Position numbers and translations under genes: made by a program
The notes under the pieces: model-generated
The model's input: the letters and a program-made list of their open reading frames with translations, nothing else
The model's database searches: none
Told to the model about the DNA's origin: nothing
NCBI GenBank assembly: GCA_949358305.1
Contig: OX442316.1
Span: 14,324,001 to 14,384,000, forward strand
Origin: Strigamia acuminata
Lineage: Eukaryota > Arthropoda > Chilopoda > Geophilomorpha > Linotaeniidae
Length of the DNA: 60,000 nt
Direction of reading: 5' to 3'
Shown here: positions 10,108 through 21,900 of the stretch, in pieces
How positions within the stretch are numbered: the first letter of the stretch is position 1
How the letters are laid out: each line of letters starts with the position of its first letter

Positions 10108-10390
10108 GTTTGATTTTGTTTTGAGTTATTTGAGTTTTTGTACTTTTTCATTTCATTTCAAAAAACATGTAAAATAAAACATAGAAATACAAAAGACCTG
10201 TATAAATTAAACTAAAAGGGAGTACATGTAAAAATTGTGAAATTTTCTTTTGATTTTGAGATATAATTGTAAAACAGCTGAGTGATAACTTGTATAAAAA
10301 AAAAAGCAACCGAACATTCCTTAAGAATGTCCGACTATAAAAGAGACCTGTCTGGACCGAAATTTGTATTTTGGGGTCCAAAACACGGCA

Positions 10391-10401
10391 AAAAAGGGAG
10401 T
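10391..10401 (+). other. Polypurine tract
   Basis: The purine run AAAAAGGGAG directly precedes the 3' LTR and is the expected plus-strand primer for reverse transcription. An A-rich stretch extends it to the left (10389 onward). Confidence 0.85.
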
Positions 10402-10969
10402 TGTCACGTGTACGAACCGTGCCAATTAATGCGCGATTCGTAACACGTAATTCGATCCATTATTAGTTAAATGTTGCTAAATTTCGGCAACAGATGGCGC
10501 GGGCGATTGGAAACCGTCATCGTCGTCTGTTGGACCGATCAATTAGATTAAGGGTAGAATAGGAGATTTCCTATGAACTAACCCACTCCAAGACAGCTCA
10601 CTTAACCTTATGTTGCTTTGCAGGAAACATCAATTAAAATCACTAGCCTAATGTCGCCCAATAAACAAAGGGTACGGCTGACGGCTATCTTCTGTATTTA
10701 TGAGTTACACAATTTATCACCCAGTTGTTAAAGTGTTTATTTAATTGTAGTGAATTTAAGTGATGTAAATGCCATTTCATTCAAAGTAATAATGTTTAAT
10801 TATTCGATTTGTAAAGCGCACATTTAAAGAAGGTCGAACAGACTTTGTCTGTCCGGTCTAATAAAGACTAGATTTGAATTTGAACATAAACACGCCTCAT
10901 TCATTCCCCTCACTCATTTAATAACAGTCACGTGGACCTCGGTCAGAAAGGGCCAGAATCCACGTAACA
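10402..10969 (+). repeat. 3' LTR
   Basis: 568 bp, the same as the 5' LTR except C at 10570 for T at 691. AATAAA lies at 10860-10865. It is followed by the ATAT target duplication (10970-10973) and the continuation of the interrupted host repeat. Confidence 0.95.
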
Positions 10970-11270
10970 ATATTGAAAGGGTCGCCGCTCGAAACCTAAG
11001 AGGGCTGCAGTGTTGTCCTTTACAGGGTTTGTAGAGAAGACATTCCTCTATTATTTGGTCCTTAAAAGGAAAAAATCCGTGGTCAGGTTGTTGAGATATT
11101 GGGGTGTGAAGTTGTGGCACCAGATTCGGAAATTTAGGACAAGTCTTTTTTGCGCCATAATATTGAAACGGTTGCTGCTCGAAAACCAAGAGGGCTAGAG
11201 AGTTGTGCTTTTCAGGGTTTATTAAGGAGAAAGTCCTCTATCTTTTGGTGTAAAAATCATTGAAATCCGT
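10970..11270. repeat. Tandem repeat: rest of unit 2 and unit 3 (right of LTR element)
   Basis: The host repeat resumes at ATATTGAAAGGGTCGCC and a further unit begins near 11107 with GAAGTTGTGGCACCAGATTC. With the LTR element removed, the spacing from the previous unit is about 182 bp. Unit 3 has GCGCCATAATATTG where the insertion target in unit 2 had GCGCCATATTG. The repeat fades by about 11270. Confidence 0.65.
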
Positions 11271-11317
11271 GTAAAAAAAATTGGGATTTGTTCTATCTGT
11301 AGTTTGGGCGAATGTGA

Positions 11318-11857
11318 ATGTGGTGCCAACTTCAGCCTCGTGTCAACATGCACCTTCAAGTGAATCTCCTGGCGGCAGGGCCCTCAACTGGAAACATGTC
11401 CCTAAAGGAGCCTTCCCCGTCGCGACGACCTCCCAGCTCACGGACAAATGCAAGAAACAACACAGGTAAATCACTTTCCCCCTGATTGCAAAAGGACACA
11501 GCGTGGTGAGGGTTGTTCCTCTTGGGCTGAAACAGTTGTCAATGAGTGATAAAGAATTAGCCTGGTTTTTCCTGCACTTGCCGGAATCTAATTCTAATGC
11601 CTAGCCTTAAATTTAATCAGGACAATTTTTTTTAATTCCCCAGTACTATTGGAGAAGAATGTTGGTGTACGTGGATTTGAATTGCATGCTATTCGGGACA
11701 CACAAGGAAATAAAATTAGCAAACATTTTCATTTGGATGTAAGTAAACGATAAAAATGTTTGACAAAACTTGTGGCAACAATTTTCAAGAAATAAAACAT
11801 TAAAAAAAATAATAATTCATGTGTTTAGTCATGTTTTAGTTTGTGCATCGACGCTGA
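11318..11857 (+). CDS. Small spliced gene, not recognised
   Basis: Three exons can be joined in frame: 11318-11465 (alternative ATGs at 11318, 11348 and 11396), 11644-11738 and 11840-11857 (TGA). The borders are ACAG/GTAAAT, CCCCAG/TAC, GGAT/GTAAGT and TTTTAG/TTT. The product would be about 60-86 residues. The start is Ser/Pro/Arg-rich (LKEPSPSRRPPSSR), followed by a conserved-looking segment containing GVRGFELHAIRD. An AATAAA lies near 12119. The second exon reads like real protein and both splice sites are strong, but I know no family that fits, and the last exon is weak. It may be a longer gene with a missed exon. Confidence 0.4.
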
Positions 11858-12410
11858 ATTCCAAAATGGCTTCGCGGACGACACAGCGGGCAGCGTGCAT
11901 TCTCGAATAAAAATAATAATGGCGGAATTTATAGATTTATTTAGTTGTAAATTCTTAATTTTTGAAATCTTACTCACCCAAATACATTGTGACGTTGAGC
12001 AAACTCTAGTTTCGATCGTGGATGGTGGAAGATTGAGTGTTTAAAATTTCTACCAATGCCCTAGCTGCCGACCAAGCTCGTGCTTCCATCTGGTGGAAGA
12101 AACCTGAAACTTTATAATAAATAAAGCGTCATCGTTCTGATTCAGTTTTAATCCATCTCTGAATAAATAAAAAGGAAATAACCCAGAGCGTCAGCTCCAA
12201 ACTCGCCGAAAAAGACATTTTAAAACAAAGATACATTTATTGAAGTATGCAGAAATTACAAGGAAAAAATAACACAACATAGCACCCAACTCAATACAAA
12301 TAAAATAATAAACATTCTCGACAATAACCATGCGCTGCAAGAAACAATTAATTGTTTACTAAATAAAATAAAATAAAAAATAAATAAATAAAACTATTTC
12401 TTACCAAAAA
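11858..12410 (+). other. Intergenic / 3' UTR, no gene seen
   Basis: AT-rich. It contains AATAAA near 12119 (likely the end of the preceding transcript) and an A-rich tract (12360-12390) before the next gene. No conserved coding segment was seen. Confidence 0.5.
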
Positions 12411-13427
12411 ATGATGGATTATCTCTCGTCAACCCCAAACACCTCTATTCGGGATATAAACAACGACAGTAACACCTCCACAAATGATTCCATGAAAATC
12501 CTTGTTTTGATGTGGATTCGAAGAGTATGCATTTTATTAACCATCGCTTTCTATGGATCAGGCCTGTATACATCACAAATCAAATTCTCAAACTTGTAAA
12601 TCCTAAAATACGAATTTATTTAAACATAAGATTAGCGTGTTATAGGATACACATGCATAAATCCACAGAAGGCCATTCAATGATCCCATTACTAACTGGA
12701 ATTTTGAAGTAATTTGATGATAACGAGTATATTATTTGTACAAATTTAAAATGATAATCCTTTGTTTTGCCCAGTGGTGGTTTATGGTTTAATTACGCCA
12801 TTATAACGAATAATACGTTCACTTTAATTGCCAGCACCATCTGTTACTCTTTGAACTGTGTTTACGTTGTGATTTACAACTCATACACCGAAGACAAAGT
12901 GAAACAAAATAAAACATTTTATTTGTGTTTGACAATTCAACACGTTTGTTTACTGCAGGTCAGTGTGGCTAACGGAGTCAAGTTAGTTTTAACCAGTTTA
13001 GTTTCGGTAGTTGCCTACACGTGGTTGGCGCCCGGAAACCAGGGGCGGCGAAGAGCAGGTGAAATTGCGAATTTTGTCAGTATTCTCCTCACATCATCTC
13101 CATTGGTTCATTTGGTAACATAGTGTGATACGGGTTTGGATTAACTATATTAAAACACTTTGTTTTTATTACTTGGTACAGAAGGAAGTTTACGACACAA
13201 ATTCTAATCACAATATGCCGTTTACTATGATTCTAATCGGTTTCACTTCGTCTCTTTTGTATATAGTTTATGGATGGTTAATTGATGATGTTTATATTGT
13301 GGTAAAGTGTTTCGTAATTTTAATTTTTTTGTCATTTAATATTTGATTTTATTCACTGTAGAGACCAAATCGTATTTCTGGAGTTGTGACTGGCTTTCAA
13401 TTACTTGTATATTATTTGTATTCTTAA
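12411..13427 (+). CDS. SWEET/SLC50 sugar transporter, copy A
   Basis: Facilitative sugar transporter of the SWEET (MtN3/saliva) family, with seven expected membrane helices in a 3-1-3 plan. Exons read by eye: 12411-12595, 12646-12708, 12775-12898, 12959-13114, 13182-13301, 13362-13427 (TAA). The 60-bp intron 12899-12958 is uncertain because the frame is also open through it. Family marks: HKSTEGHSMIPLLTG (helix 2), LWFNYAIITNN (helix 3 start), SSPLVHL (helix 5), NMPFTMILIGF and YGWLIDD (helix 6), and a final SGVVTGFQLLVYYLY. The about 45-residue N-terminal extension (Asn/Ser/Thr-rich) is unusual. AATAAA follows the stop at once. The gene faces SWEET copy B tail to tail, with only 182 bp between the stop codons. 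It is more divergent from known SWEETs than copy B. Confidence 0.8.
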
Positions 13428-13609
13428 TAAAAACCTTTTTTTTTATCAGGAAATATAATTTTTTTTTACGTCTATTTCATTTCGTAAAACAATTGGGCAT
13501 TTTGTAAAAATTAAATACACCATTCGAACTCTTTATTTTATATATAATTATAAAAATCAACGTTACAGTTTTCCCAACTATTATCTGATCATTTGTCGCA
13601 AGATTTGGT

Positions 13610-14740
13610 TCAATACGTCTCGGCTTTCATGGGATATCGTGGAAAGATTACAAAGAGAAATAATTGAAATGAAGACAAACAAGCCCCGAGAAGATTCGGT
13701 ACCTACAATACAAACAATAGGTCCATTTTAAAATTGAAATATATCACTGACTAATCCTAACCTACCTGTATAAAGTAATCGTCGTGCAAAACGCCGTAAA
13801 CAAACCACAGTGCTGACATCGCGAGCGTCGTAAGAATTAACGTGAATGGCAAAGGCTCCACATTTTTCGTTTTACAAACCAGAGCCTAAATAATAAAAAA
13901 CATAAAAAATTAATTAATCTTTTAATTAATTAATTAATTTTCGTACCACACTGGCCAAAGGTGCCGCGCAAAACATAATACTGGCACAACAAGCCAAGAA
14001 ACCGGAAGTTTGTGTGGCTAGTATCAAATCTTTAGCAAAATATTTCAGGTACGCCAAAATAGGAAACAGAATCAAAGCAGTTACCAACAGATGTTTCTTA
14101 ATTTGAACCTAAAAAATGAATATTTAAATATTTAAAAAATAAATCCACATATTACCAGTGCCTGCACATCACGCACGTATTATACCTTATTGGACGAATA
14201 CCAGTAGTAAAAAAGTGTGTAAATGATCTGCAAAAATAATCCGACGGAATTAACGGTCATCAGAGTTCGATCTCTTTGTAGAATTCCATATTTTAACCAT
14301 AAACTGCAACTGAACGAAAAATATAAGAACAACTTTAGGATATTACTTTTTAATTACAACATTGAACGTATCACTTTATAATGCCCGCTAAAAATGGAAA
14401 AGCCGAGATGTCAGTCGTGTCTCGTTTTCGTCTAATGGTCAAGCAAATTCCTCTGGAAATTAACAATTTTTTTAATTTGATTTATTAATTTTTTTTAAAC
14501 ATTTTCAAACTCACGTTCCGGAAAAAAATGTAAGAATAGTGGCAATAGTTGCTGCCAACTCAACATAATCGTTCAGATCCCAAGAATATCCCATTCTTTT
14601 AGCTACAAAAGCGAAAAGTGATTAATTAATGAGAAAAATTATAATTTTCGCAAAAATAAATAAGAAATGTCAGTCTGATTGTACGTACCGTAATGAGGTA
14701 AACGAACGTACGATTCAAAGTATTTATCAGACAGAAACAT
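13610..14740 (-). CDS. SWEET/SLC50 sugar transporter, copy B
   Basis: Seven exons on the minus strand join in frame: 14740-14689, 14602-14515, 14452-14375, 14309-14186, 14108-13947, 13885-13766, 13702-13610 (TGA). Typical SWEET features: RRKRDTTDISAFPFLAG (helix 2), NCSLWLKYGILQRD (helix 3), CKTKNVEPLPFTLIL (loop and helix 6), WFVYGVLHDDYFIQ, then VPNLLGACLSSFQLFLF (helix 7). The start at 14740 gives the first 17 residues on their own exon; a second ATG at 14594 would still keep helix 1. Introns are 57-87 bp. This copy looks fully functional and is the better candidate for the insect saliva/SWEET orthologue. Confidence 0.88.
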
Positions 14741-15172
14741 TTTAACTAATCATATCCTTACTTCAGTGCATCAATCTGGTACAATCAAAGCGGGAAATTA
14801 TTTAATTAACTTCGATGACAGCAATACAAACCATCAAAATGTAAACAAACACCGGAACGTGGTGTCCATCTCCACATCCTGTAGGCATCCTGTATTTGTG
14901 GCATACCGTAATTGGTTATCAGGTATGGATTAATTCCTCACATTTTTATCGAGTATGACGACAGACTTGTAATTAATTATATAGTAATAGCATAATAAAT
15001 TGTGTCATAGAATTAATTTTAATTCTACGCACCAGATGTCACTTAGTAATTCCTACTAACCGAAGGACCATTCAAGTTTTTAAGATTGGGTATCGTCCTT
15101 TAGCTACTACATTTCATTTTAAATTGTGTTTAGCAGCCACGTGCGGGGCTAACTTGTCACTTTCCATCCAAA
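14741..15172. other. Divergent promoter region, SWEET copy B / TEX10
   Basis: The 430 bp between two genes transcribed away from each other should hold both promoters. No TATA box is obvious on either side. TEX10 is preceded by CACGTGCGGGGC (15140-15151). No coding segment was seen. Confidence 0.5.
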
Positions 15173-18100
15173 ATGACCAGCAGCTCGAAAAAGAAGAAGA
15201 AGAAGAAGGCAGATTTCCAAAAAGTGAAACTAAAAGCTGGACGACGCTTACCAAAAGGTTTAAATGTGACAAATACGGCTTTTAAAACCCGGAAAATTCA
15301 AATACGTGAACAACTCCGAAATGACGTCGGCGCTGCGGCATTCGATCACGGAAAAAAAATATTAAATTTAGACGTAACTAATTAAAAAAATTAAAATCAC
15401 AACGAGTAATTAATAATCATTTGATTCTTTCAGGATCTCCTGCGCAATTTGAACCATCAAAACACGACGGCTCGACAAAATGCTCTAAACGGACTCAAAG
15501 ATTTATTCAACTCGAACAAACAAATAATTTGCAAGAATTTAAACATGATATTGTCGGCAATAGCGAAATTATTTGAAGACAAGAGCAACGATGTCCGAAA
15601 AAGCGCTCAAAACGTGCTCGATTTGATTTTGTCGTCCGCAACGTCGAAGCAGATTTCGCCCGTTTTCCCAATCGTCGCTGCGTATTTGAACTGTGGAATG
15701 ACGCACGTCGAGCCGGCTATTCAACGCGATTCCTTGAAGTTTTTGGACGTAGTTTTACGTCATTTTCCTGAATTACTCGCGGATTCAAATCCGAAGATTT
15801 TATCCAATTTTTTGGAGCAAATTTCGCGTAAAACGCTCAACAAGTCAATTGCGGGCAGAACGTTGCTGGTCAACCTGGAAAGTCGACTCACCGGTCAGGA
15901 ATGGCGATTGCAGGTGTTGACGAGAGTTCAGAAATTTATTGAAGCGATGGTAAGCAACAGGACGAAATTAAAGCGCAGGAATGACGTTGACGCGAGGAAT
16001 ATCAGTTGGAATTCGAATCTTGTTCACGTTCATGTTCCGCACCCGGAATCGTTTTTAAATGAACATTTTCCTTCGAGTGGATTTTCCATGTAATTTTAAA
16101 AAAAAAATTGAATAGTGTTTATAAAAATATTAATTTTTTTTTTTATCTTTTTATGAAATAGTTCGAATTTTAATTTGAATAAAGGGAAACAGAATATTGT
16201 TGAAGATTCCGAAGAACTTCGAAAGTTTATGTCGTCTTTGGTTCCACTTTTAATCGAAACGTGGGTGGAAGTTAGACCAGAGCGAGCGAGCAATAGAAAT
16301 GGTTTGTGTTGAAGTTAACTGCGAGGATTTAAATTTATTCTTGAATTTTCAATTTTTTTAGGACGAATTTTGACGACTGATGCATTGGCCACGTTGAATT
16401 GTTTGATTGAAATATTGAAATTAATTTTAGATGCTATTGAGTCGTTTAATTTGGATGATCGATTGGTTTTGGTAGGATTTTTTAGACCGATTTTTTAAAA
16501 TTAATTCTAATCGATTTTTTTTTTTATTTTGCAGAACGATTTTATGAAACAAATATTTGAAAAAGAATTTTTTGAATATTTCATGACAAGTTTTCCTTAT
16601 GTTGCTACTACCGCTAATAATGCATCGAAGAACGGACAGAAAGGGAAAAAGAAATCGCAAAATCCATTACAAGGTGGAAATTTAAAGGTATTTTATTATT
16701 ATTTATACGTTTTATTTAAATGTTTTAAAATATAATTTTTTTTTATGTTTTCTAGGTTCTTAGTTGTAATTTAAATCTATTGATAGTTTACATATTTGTG
16801 AAACTAAGTCCGTCTTCCACTGGTAAAGAAGAGAGTTGGTCAACTGTAATTAAATATTTGATCGCCGTGCTTCAAAATCCCGAATATAAAGTCGTGGCAT
16901 ACGATACGAAAATCATGCACGATGTTTTAAAAACTATTTCGACAAATAGCAATTTTAAAGGTTTTTTATTTATTTTTGGTAAATTTAGGTTTTTATTGAA
17001 TTTATTTGTCCAGATATCGGTGAAAATCTGCTTTCAATCGCTCTGGGCTGCTACAAGAACGAAAATATATCCATAAAGAAAAGGCATTTTTTACTTGAAT
17101 TGTTCTCTGCATCGATTCTCAGTTCGGACCAATCGGCTGTGAGGTAAAAATTCGCTTTAATTCTTAACAATTTATCGACACATCGAATTATTTTGATTTT
17201 CTTTCTAGATCACCGGTCTTAACTGAATGGTTAATGCTCCTGCCTAAAGAATTGCTCAATGCTAAATTATTCGCGCAAGTGATTCCAATAGCGCAAACCA
17301 TGGCTACGATGCAAAACGAGGCTTTTCTTTCGGGATTGCAAATTGAAAAATCGAATATTTTAGGTGTTTTTCTTGATTGAAATTAAATTAAAATTAATTT
17401 TCTGGGTTTTAATTGATTTTCTCGATCCAGATTTGCTGCCGAGCATCGACGCGAGCTGCAATGACTCGGAGAAAAACTGTCGCGGTGTCATCGAGCTTTT
17501 ACTGCACGTGAAACAATTCGAAACGTGCGATTACAAAACGTTGACGAAATACGTGCGAAACGAAGCGATATCAATCAACCTCCGTTGTTATTGCATTTCC
17601 ATTTTAACTTTACGGTACAAATCGAAGAAAAATTGTTAACAATTTCTCTCTTTATTGATATCGATTTAATTATTTCAGATACAACAGAAATGCGAAAAGT
17701 TTGAGCGATACGGAAGCATCTTTGTTCATTAGTTTTTTACTTAGTCTTATTTTAGGTATTAATTCACGTTTCTACGATAACTATTTGAGTTTATTCATTT
17801 AAAAATATATATTTTAGAGCCGTCGTGTGAATCGCAATTAACGGGTTCGTATTTGCCGTTGCGTTTACGTGTGTTCGACGCCGATACGAATTCGTGGGTG
17901 TCGCGCGAGAGAATTTTAAAAACCGTCTGCATTTCCATCAACGAGTTTGAAAACTTGAATCAACTAAAAGATATATTTGTGGAGCATGTGTGCAGTTTAT
18001 TGGTATAATGTTTCTATTTTAGAGTATTTAACGATGTTAATTTTGGTTTATTTATTATTAGACTTCGGATTACAGCTGCTCTCTGATTTGTTCGTGGTCA

Positions 18101-18728
18101 ATCGTTAAGTTTTTGAAAGATATGGATTTATTGGACGCAGTGTTTAGTTCTGCGAAGGACGGTTTCGTGGAGTTTTTGATAGCGACGATTTATGCGGAAC
18201 TCGTTTACGAAAAGAGCGCGAAAACGATAAATTTAGCTCTTGAAAACGTATTAATCTCGTATAAAATTGTGAGCATTCTTGGAAAACTTACGAGAGGTAT
18301 GAAAATAATGTAATAATCTTAGTGAAGCGAACGGAACTTTAAGAAAAATGTGATATTTATTGCAGGTATTGAATCGGTAGCTCAGGCAACAACGGTTTGC
18401 GTTGTTTTATCCAAGTTACTGCAACACTGGTCACCAAATAATAAGTATCTTGTTATAATTAAGGATATTGGACGACACATGAAGGTAAATTTATGTTTAA
18501 ATTTACTTCCGGGGGGACTCGAAATGCATTGTGCTTCAAATACGCGATAATGCGAAGCGCAAATTCATTTTAATTGGATTTTATGAGTTAAATGGTTTCA
18601 ATGACGAACTGATTTGAGTTTTTAATTTATTTCAGTCGCGGTTTGGTCCTGCATTTACGGACTCGGTTGGATGGAATTCTTTAACATACGAATTGCAATT
18701 AAAATTCGAATCGATCAATGAAATTTAA
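15173..18728 (+). CDS. TEX10: Testis-expressed protein 10 (TEX10/Ipi1-like)
   Basis: Nuclear HEAT-repeat protein. In animals TEX10, with PELP1 and WDR18, forms a complex (rixosome) acting in 28S/60S ribosome maturation. The N-terminus has the family signature: a Lys run, then DFQKVKLKAGRRLPKG, TNTAFKTRKIQIREQL and later ARQNALNGLKDLF. Fourteen exons join in frame: 15173-15373, 15434-16089, 16162-16301, 16362-16471, 16535-16687, 16756-16960, 17014-17143, 17209-17363, 17431-17614, 17679-17755, 17818-18002, 18062-18296, 18366-18484, 18636-18728 (TAA). Most introns are 50-80 bp. The middle and C-terminal exons are helical and leucine-rich with no motif of their own; I include them because phases and sites match. 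AATAAA lies near 18855. Confidence 0.85.
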
Positions 18729-18947
18729 TAATAATAATATTTTTAAGCATTAAAATTTATTTCTGTTGTAAAATAGAAAAACAAACAAAAACAAATAGAA
18801 CATGAAAATCAGCCTCATCAATTTATGTACATAATTAATTGAATTATATTTGCTAATAAAAGAATTGACGATTCATTCGAAAACAAAAATTCCATTTATT
18901 TGTACCAAATGAGAAAGAAGGAAAAAAAAATCATTTCGGGACTCAAA

Positions 18948-21900
18948 TCAACTCCGGATTATGCGCCATGAGTCTCTTTCCAATTTCTGGATTTATTTCC
19001 GGCAAGGCGTGAGTTATTACCGATAAAGTTGGAGTTGGAGGAACGCTGGCTTCAGTCGTGTCGTTTTCATTCTCAATTTCGGACAATCTAAATATTTAAA
19101 TGTAAAAATAAAATAAAAATTCATTGTATCGAGTTCTCTTTTATGCAATGAAATTGGCTTTGTAAAGACTCGTCCTTGAATTAATTCGCCAAATCCAATT
19201 TCTGTTGCCAAAAAGTCGCCGGAGCGAAAAATGTCAAATTAATTTTGCAATTCATTTCGCATTTTGTCATACCGATCTAGCAGTTTTTGATGGCTATTTC
19301 CGAACACCGATTTGTACGGTTTAGGCAACGTGCTTTCAAAATGCGAATGAGAACTCCTGGGTGTCTCGTCGTTGACACACGACGACGTCGAGCCGGTACT
19401 CAAGTCCGAACTGCGTCTTCTGGTCATCAATCCGCCCCACAACGACGAGCTCTTGGGTTTTTCGTTTTCCTCGGGAATGCTTATGATGTGGCAATCGGGA
19501 GTCAAACTGCCACGTTTGGACAACATTGGCGAGTTCTGCGACACCTCGCTTCCCCTTTTTTTCCGACCTCTGTTGAGCATTGCGAGAAATTCGCCGGCCA
19601 TGAGACTTTCGCGGCGACCCAATGTACGGGTTCGGTGCAAACCTTCTTTCTGGCTCATGGGTTTAATCTGCACTGATTTCACGCTGATCTTTCGCCACAG
19701 TGATGATCTTTAGAATCGAAAATAAGTTTTAATTATAGTTCTGAAATTAAAATTAAAATTTAATTTACGTCGGTTCTTTTTGACAGCATAAAACTTTATT
19801 TTTGATGCTTTCAAACACGCCCGGTTTAGGCTTATCCTCTTCGATGGGTGAGACGTCTTTCCTTTGGTGGAACATTGGTTCTTTGTTTCCTGGGAGTCTG
19901 GTTTTGAAAATTTATGATAATTAAACATGTATGTATACATTTCGGGCTGAATACGAGGCGTATCGGTCGTAATAACTCCATCAACGTCGGATAAAAACCG
20001 GTTTGTTCGAATCGATTATAACTTTTTACCAAATTTGACCAATTCGAATTTGATTTCTATCAGTTTTGACATGTCCTACCTTAAATGCATCGTCGATCCA
20101 GCGTAATTGGGGATTTTGTGGATCAGGGTCGCTTGTGTGTACGGTAAATTTGGATGATTATCATCCCAGAAAATATCTTTCTCAATTCTAGGAAGTTTTC
20201 CATACAACTCATCGACGCCTAAATAAGAAACCTATAAAAATATAAATGTTTTGCTTGAAATAGCTTTTATTCGATTATAAATTGTATTTTTAATGGACCT
20301 GGATGTGTCTGTCGACCAACCAGTTTGTCTCAAAGTCATCTTCATCTTCGCCAAAAGGATTAATAAGTTGTTCAGCGACCTGTTCAATTTAGTCAATGAA
20401 TGGACAATGTTATTTCGACTGAATTCCACCACCCACAATGTGATTTGCTTTACCTGACCTTGAGCCAACCCATGTAGAAGAAAAACTGCAGCATGGTGAA
20501 AAAGGGCACGTACATATCAATGTCGTGCCGGTCATACTTTTGGGCGGGATCCAAATATTGCCGACCAATAAGGCACACGATGAAAAAAATATGCGTTGCC
20601 CAAGTGACCACCTGCAAAGCCATTATATCATGTCATCATTACAAGTACATCACCATATGTGTCTGATTTACTTGCGTGTAAACAATGGGAACGGTCACCC
20701 AGTCGTAACACCACAACAAACTCGTTTTTGATCGAAAATTATTCAATTCCTGAAAGAAAAACAAAAATTTCTATAAAGAAGCTTTGCCGCGAAGCGCAGG
20801 GGCAGCGCGACAAAAATGGCCGCTTTGAAACGTTCGTAATTCAAAAGTAATTACACGCTGGCAACAAAAAGGGGTTCACGAACTTCAAAGTAATTTCACC
20901 CTTAAATAGTGAAGGGTTGTCTGATGCGTAAACCTTTGTGTATAGTTGAAGGCCGACGTTTGGTATTTGTCTGAGGGTCGTAAAGGAGAAAACAAATCAA
21001 ACTTTAATTGCAAACTGAGATGAGGATTTCCTTTATACGCGGGCCCCTGCCGACCCCGGAGCCCTGGGTTGGGTTCGTCATCATGACAGACGTGTACTTG
21101 CAGTTAATTAAGGTCAAAAGAAGATTTATTATGTTTTCTATTCCTGGCTGAACATGTGTGTGGGTGTTAATAGGTTTGGTTTGAACAACGGGAATTAAAT
21201 TTTACGATATTTATTTTTATAGATCTCGTGACTTAACCTCTAAAATGTGCTTGACGGGGGCCCCGTCTTGGATCCGTCCTTCTTTTCGGGCTTGATTCAC
21301 TAGATTTATAAACCAATTCATCGGCACCCAGTATTTGTTGATTTTGGCGTTGATTTTATCCATCATATTTATTTCTTCTTGCGTCAGAAAACCTGTAGAA
21401 AAAGAGAAGAAATGGATGAATATGAATGCTGGTGAATGTGTCGTGTTTTTTGTGTCGTTTTAACCTGCTTCTATCAGGTGTTCGGGCGTTGGAAAACGTT
21501 TCTTTACGGCGATACTGATGGATCTCAAGATAAGCACGAAGCTGAGATTTAAATAACGCATTAAAGTTCTTCGGATCAGTCGACCCTTGTCGTCACTGCC
21601 GTGAACATACATGGCAACCGTGTTCATTACCCTTCAAAGAAAACATTAATTTGATACCTGCCATGGTTTTTTTTTTGTTGGAGAAAGTTTGTAATAAAAA
21701 AAAGTCCTTTTTTGGATAAGTAAGTAAAGCAAAAACGGTCCTGTTTACTTTATATCAAGTGTCACTGTATCAGTAACAACTGACTCAACTTGTGGCTTCG
21801 TTTTAACGACGCGCAATGGCGCACGTTTTATTTTTTTAAATTTTGTTTACTGTAAATGCAGGGCTGGATTAAAGAGCCACCCGTTTCTAAAGGGCATGGT

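Larger units (their letters stand above)
523..10969 (+). mobile_element. Ty3/gypsy-type LTR retrotransposon with a third, Ulp1-like ORF
   Basis: This is a complete 10.4-kb element: two 568-bp LTRs with TG...CA ends, a 4-bp target duplication (ATAT at 519-522 and 10970-10973), a primer-binding site 2 bp inside the 5' LTR, gag, pol in the -1 frame, a third ORF and a polypurine tract beside the 3' LTR. The pol order PR-RT-RNaseH-IN places it in Ty3/gypsy. Without the 762-bp inverted-repeat insertion in its leader it would be about 9.7 kb. One visible LTR-LTR difference (T at 691, C at 10570) indicates a young insertion. The copy has lesions: a TGA in the protease region and no ATG at the expected gag start. 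The third ORF is not env-like: it has no signal peptide or membrane segment and carries a C48 protease active site. Confidence 0.95.

Noticed and set aside
19287-19713. Plus-strand ORFs of 113-129 codons
   Set aside because: They lie opposite the long C-terminal bestrophin exon (minus strand), which has a supported frame and splice sites.
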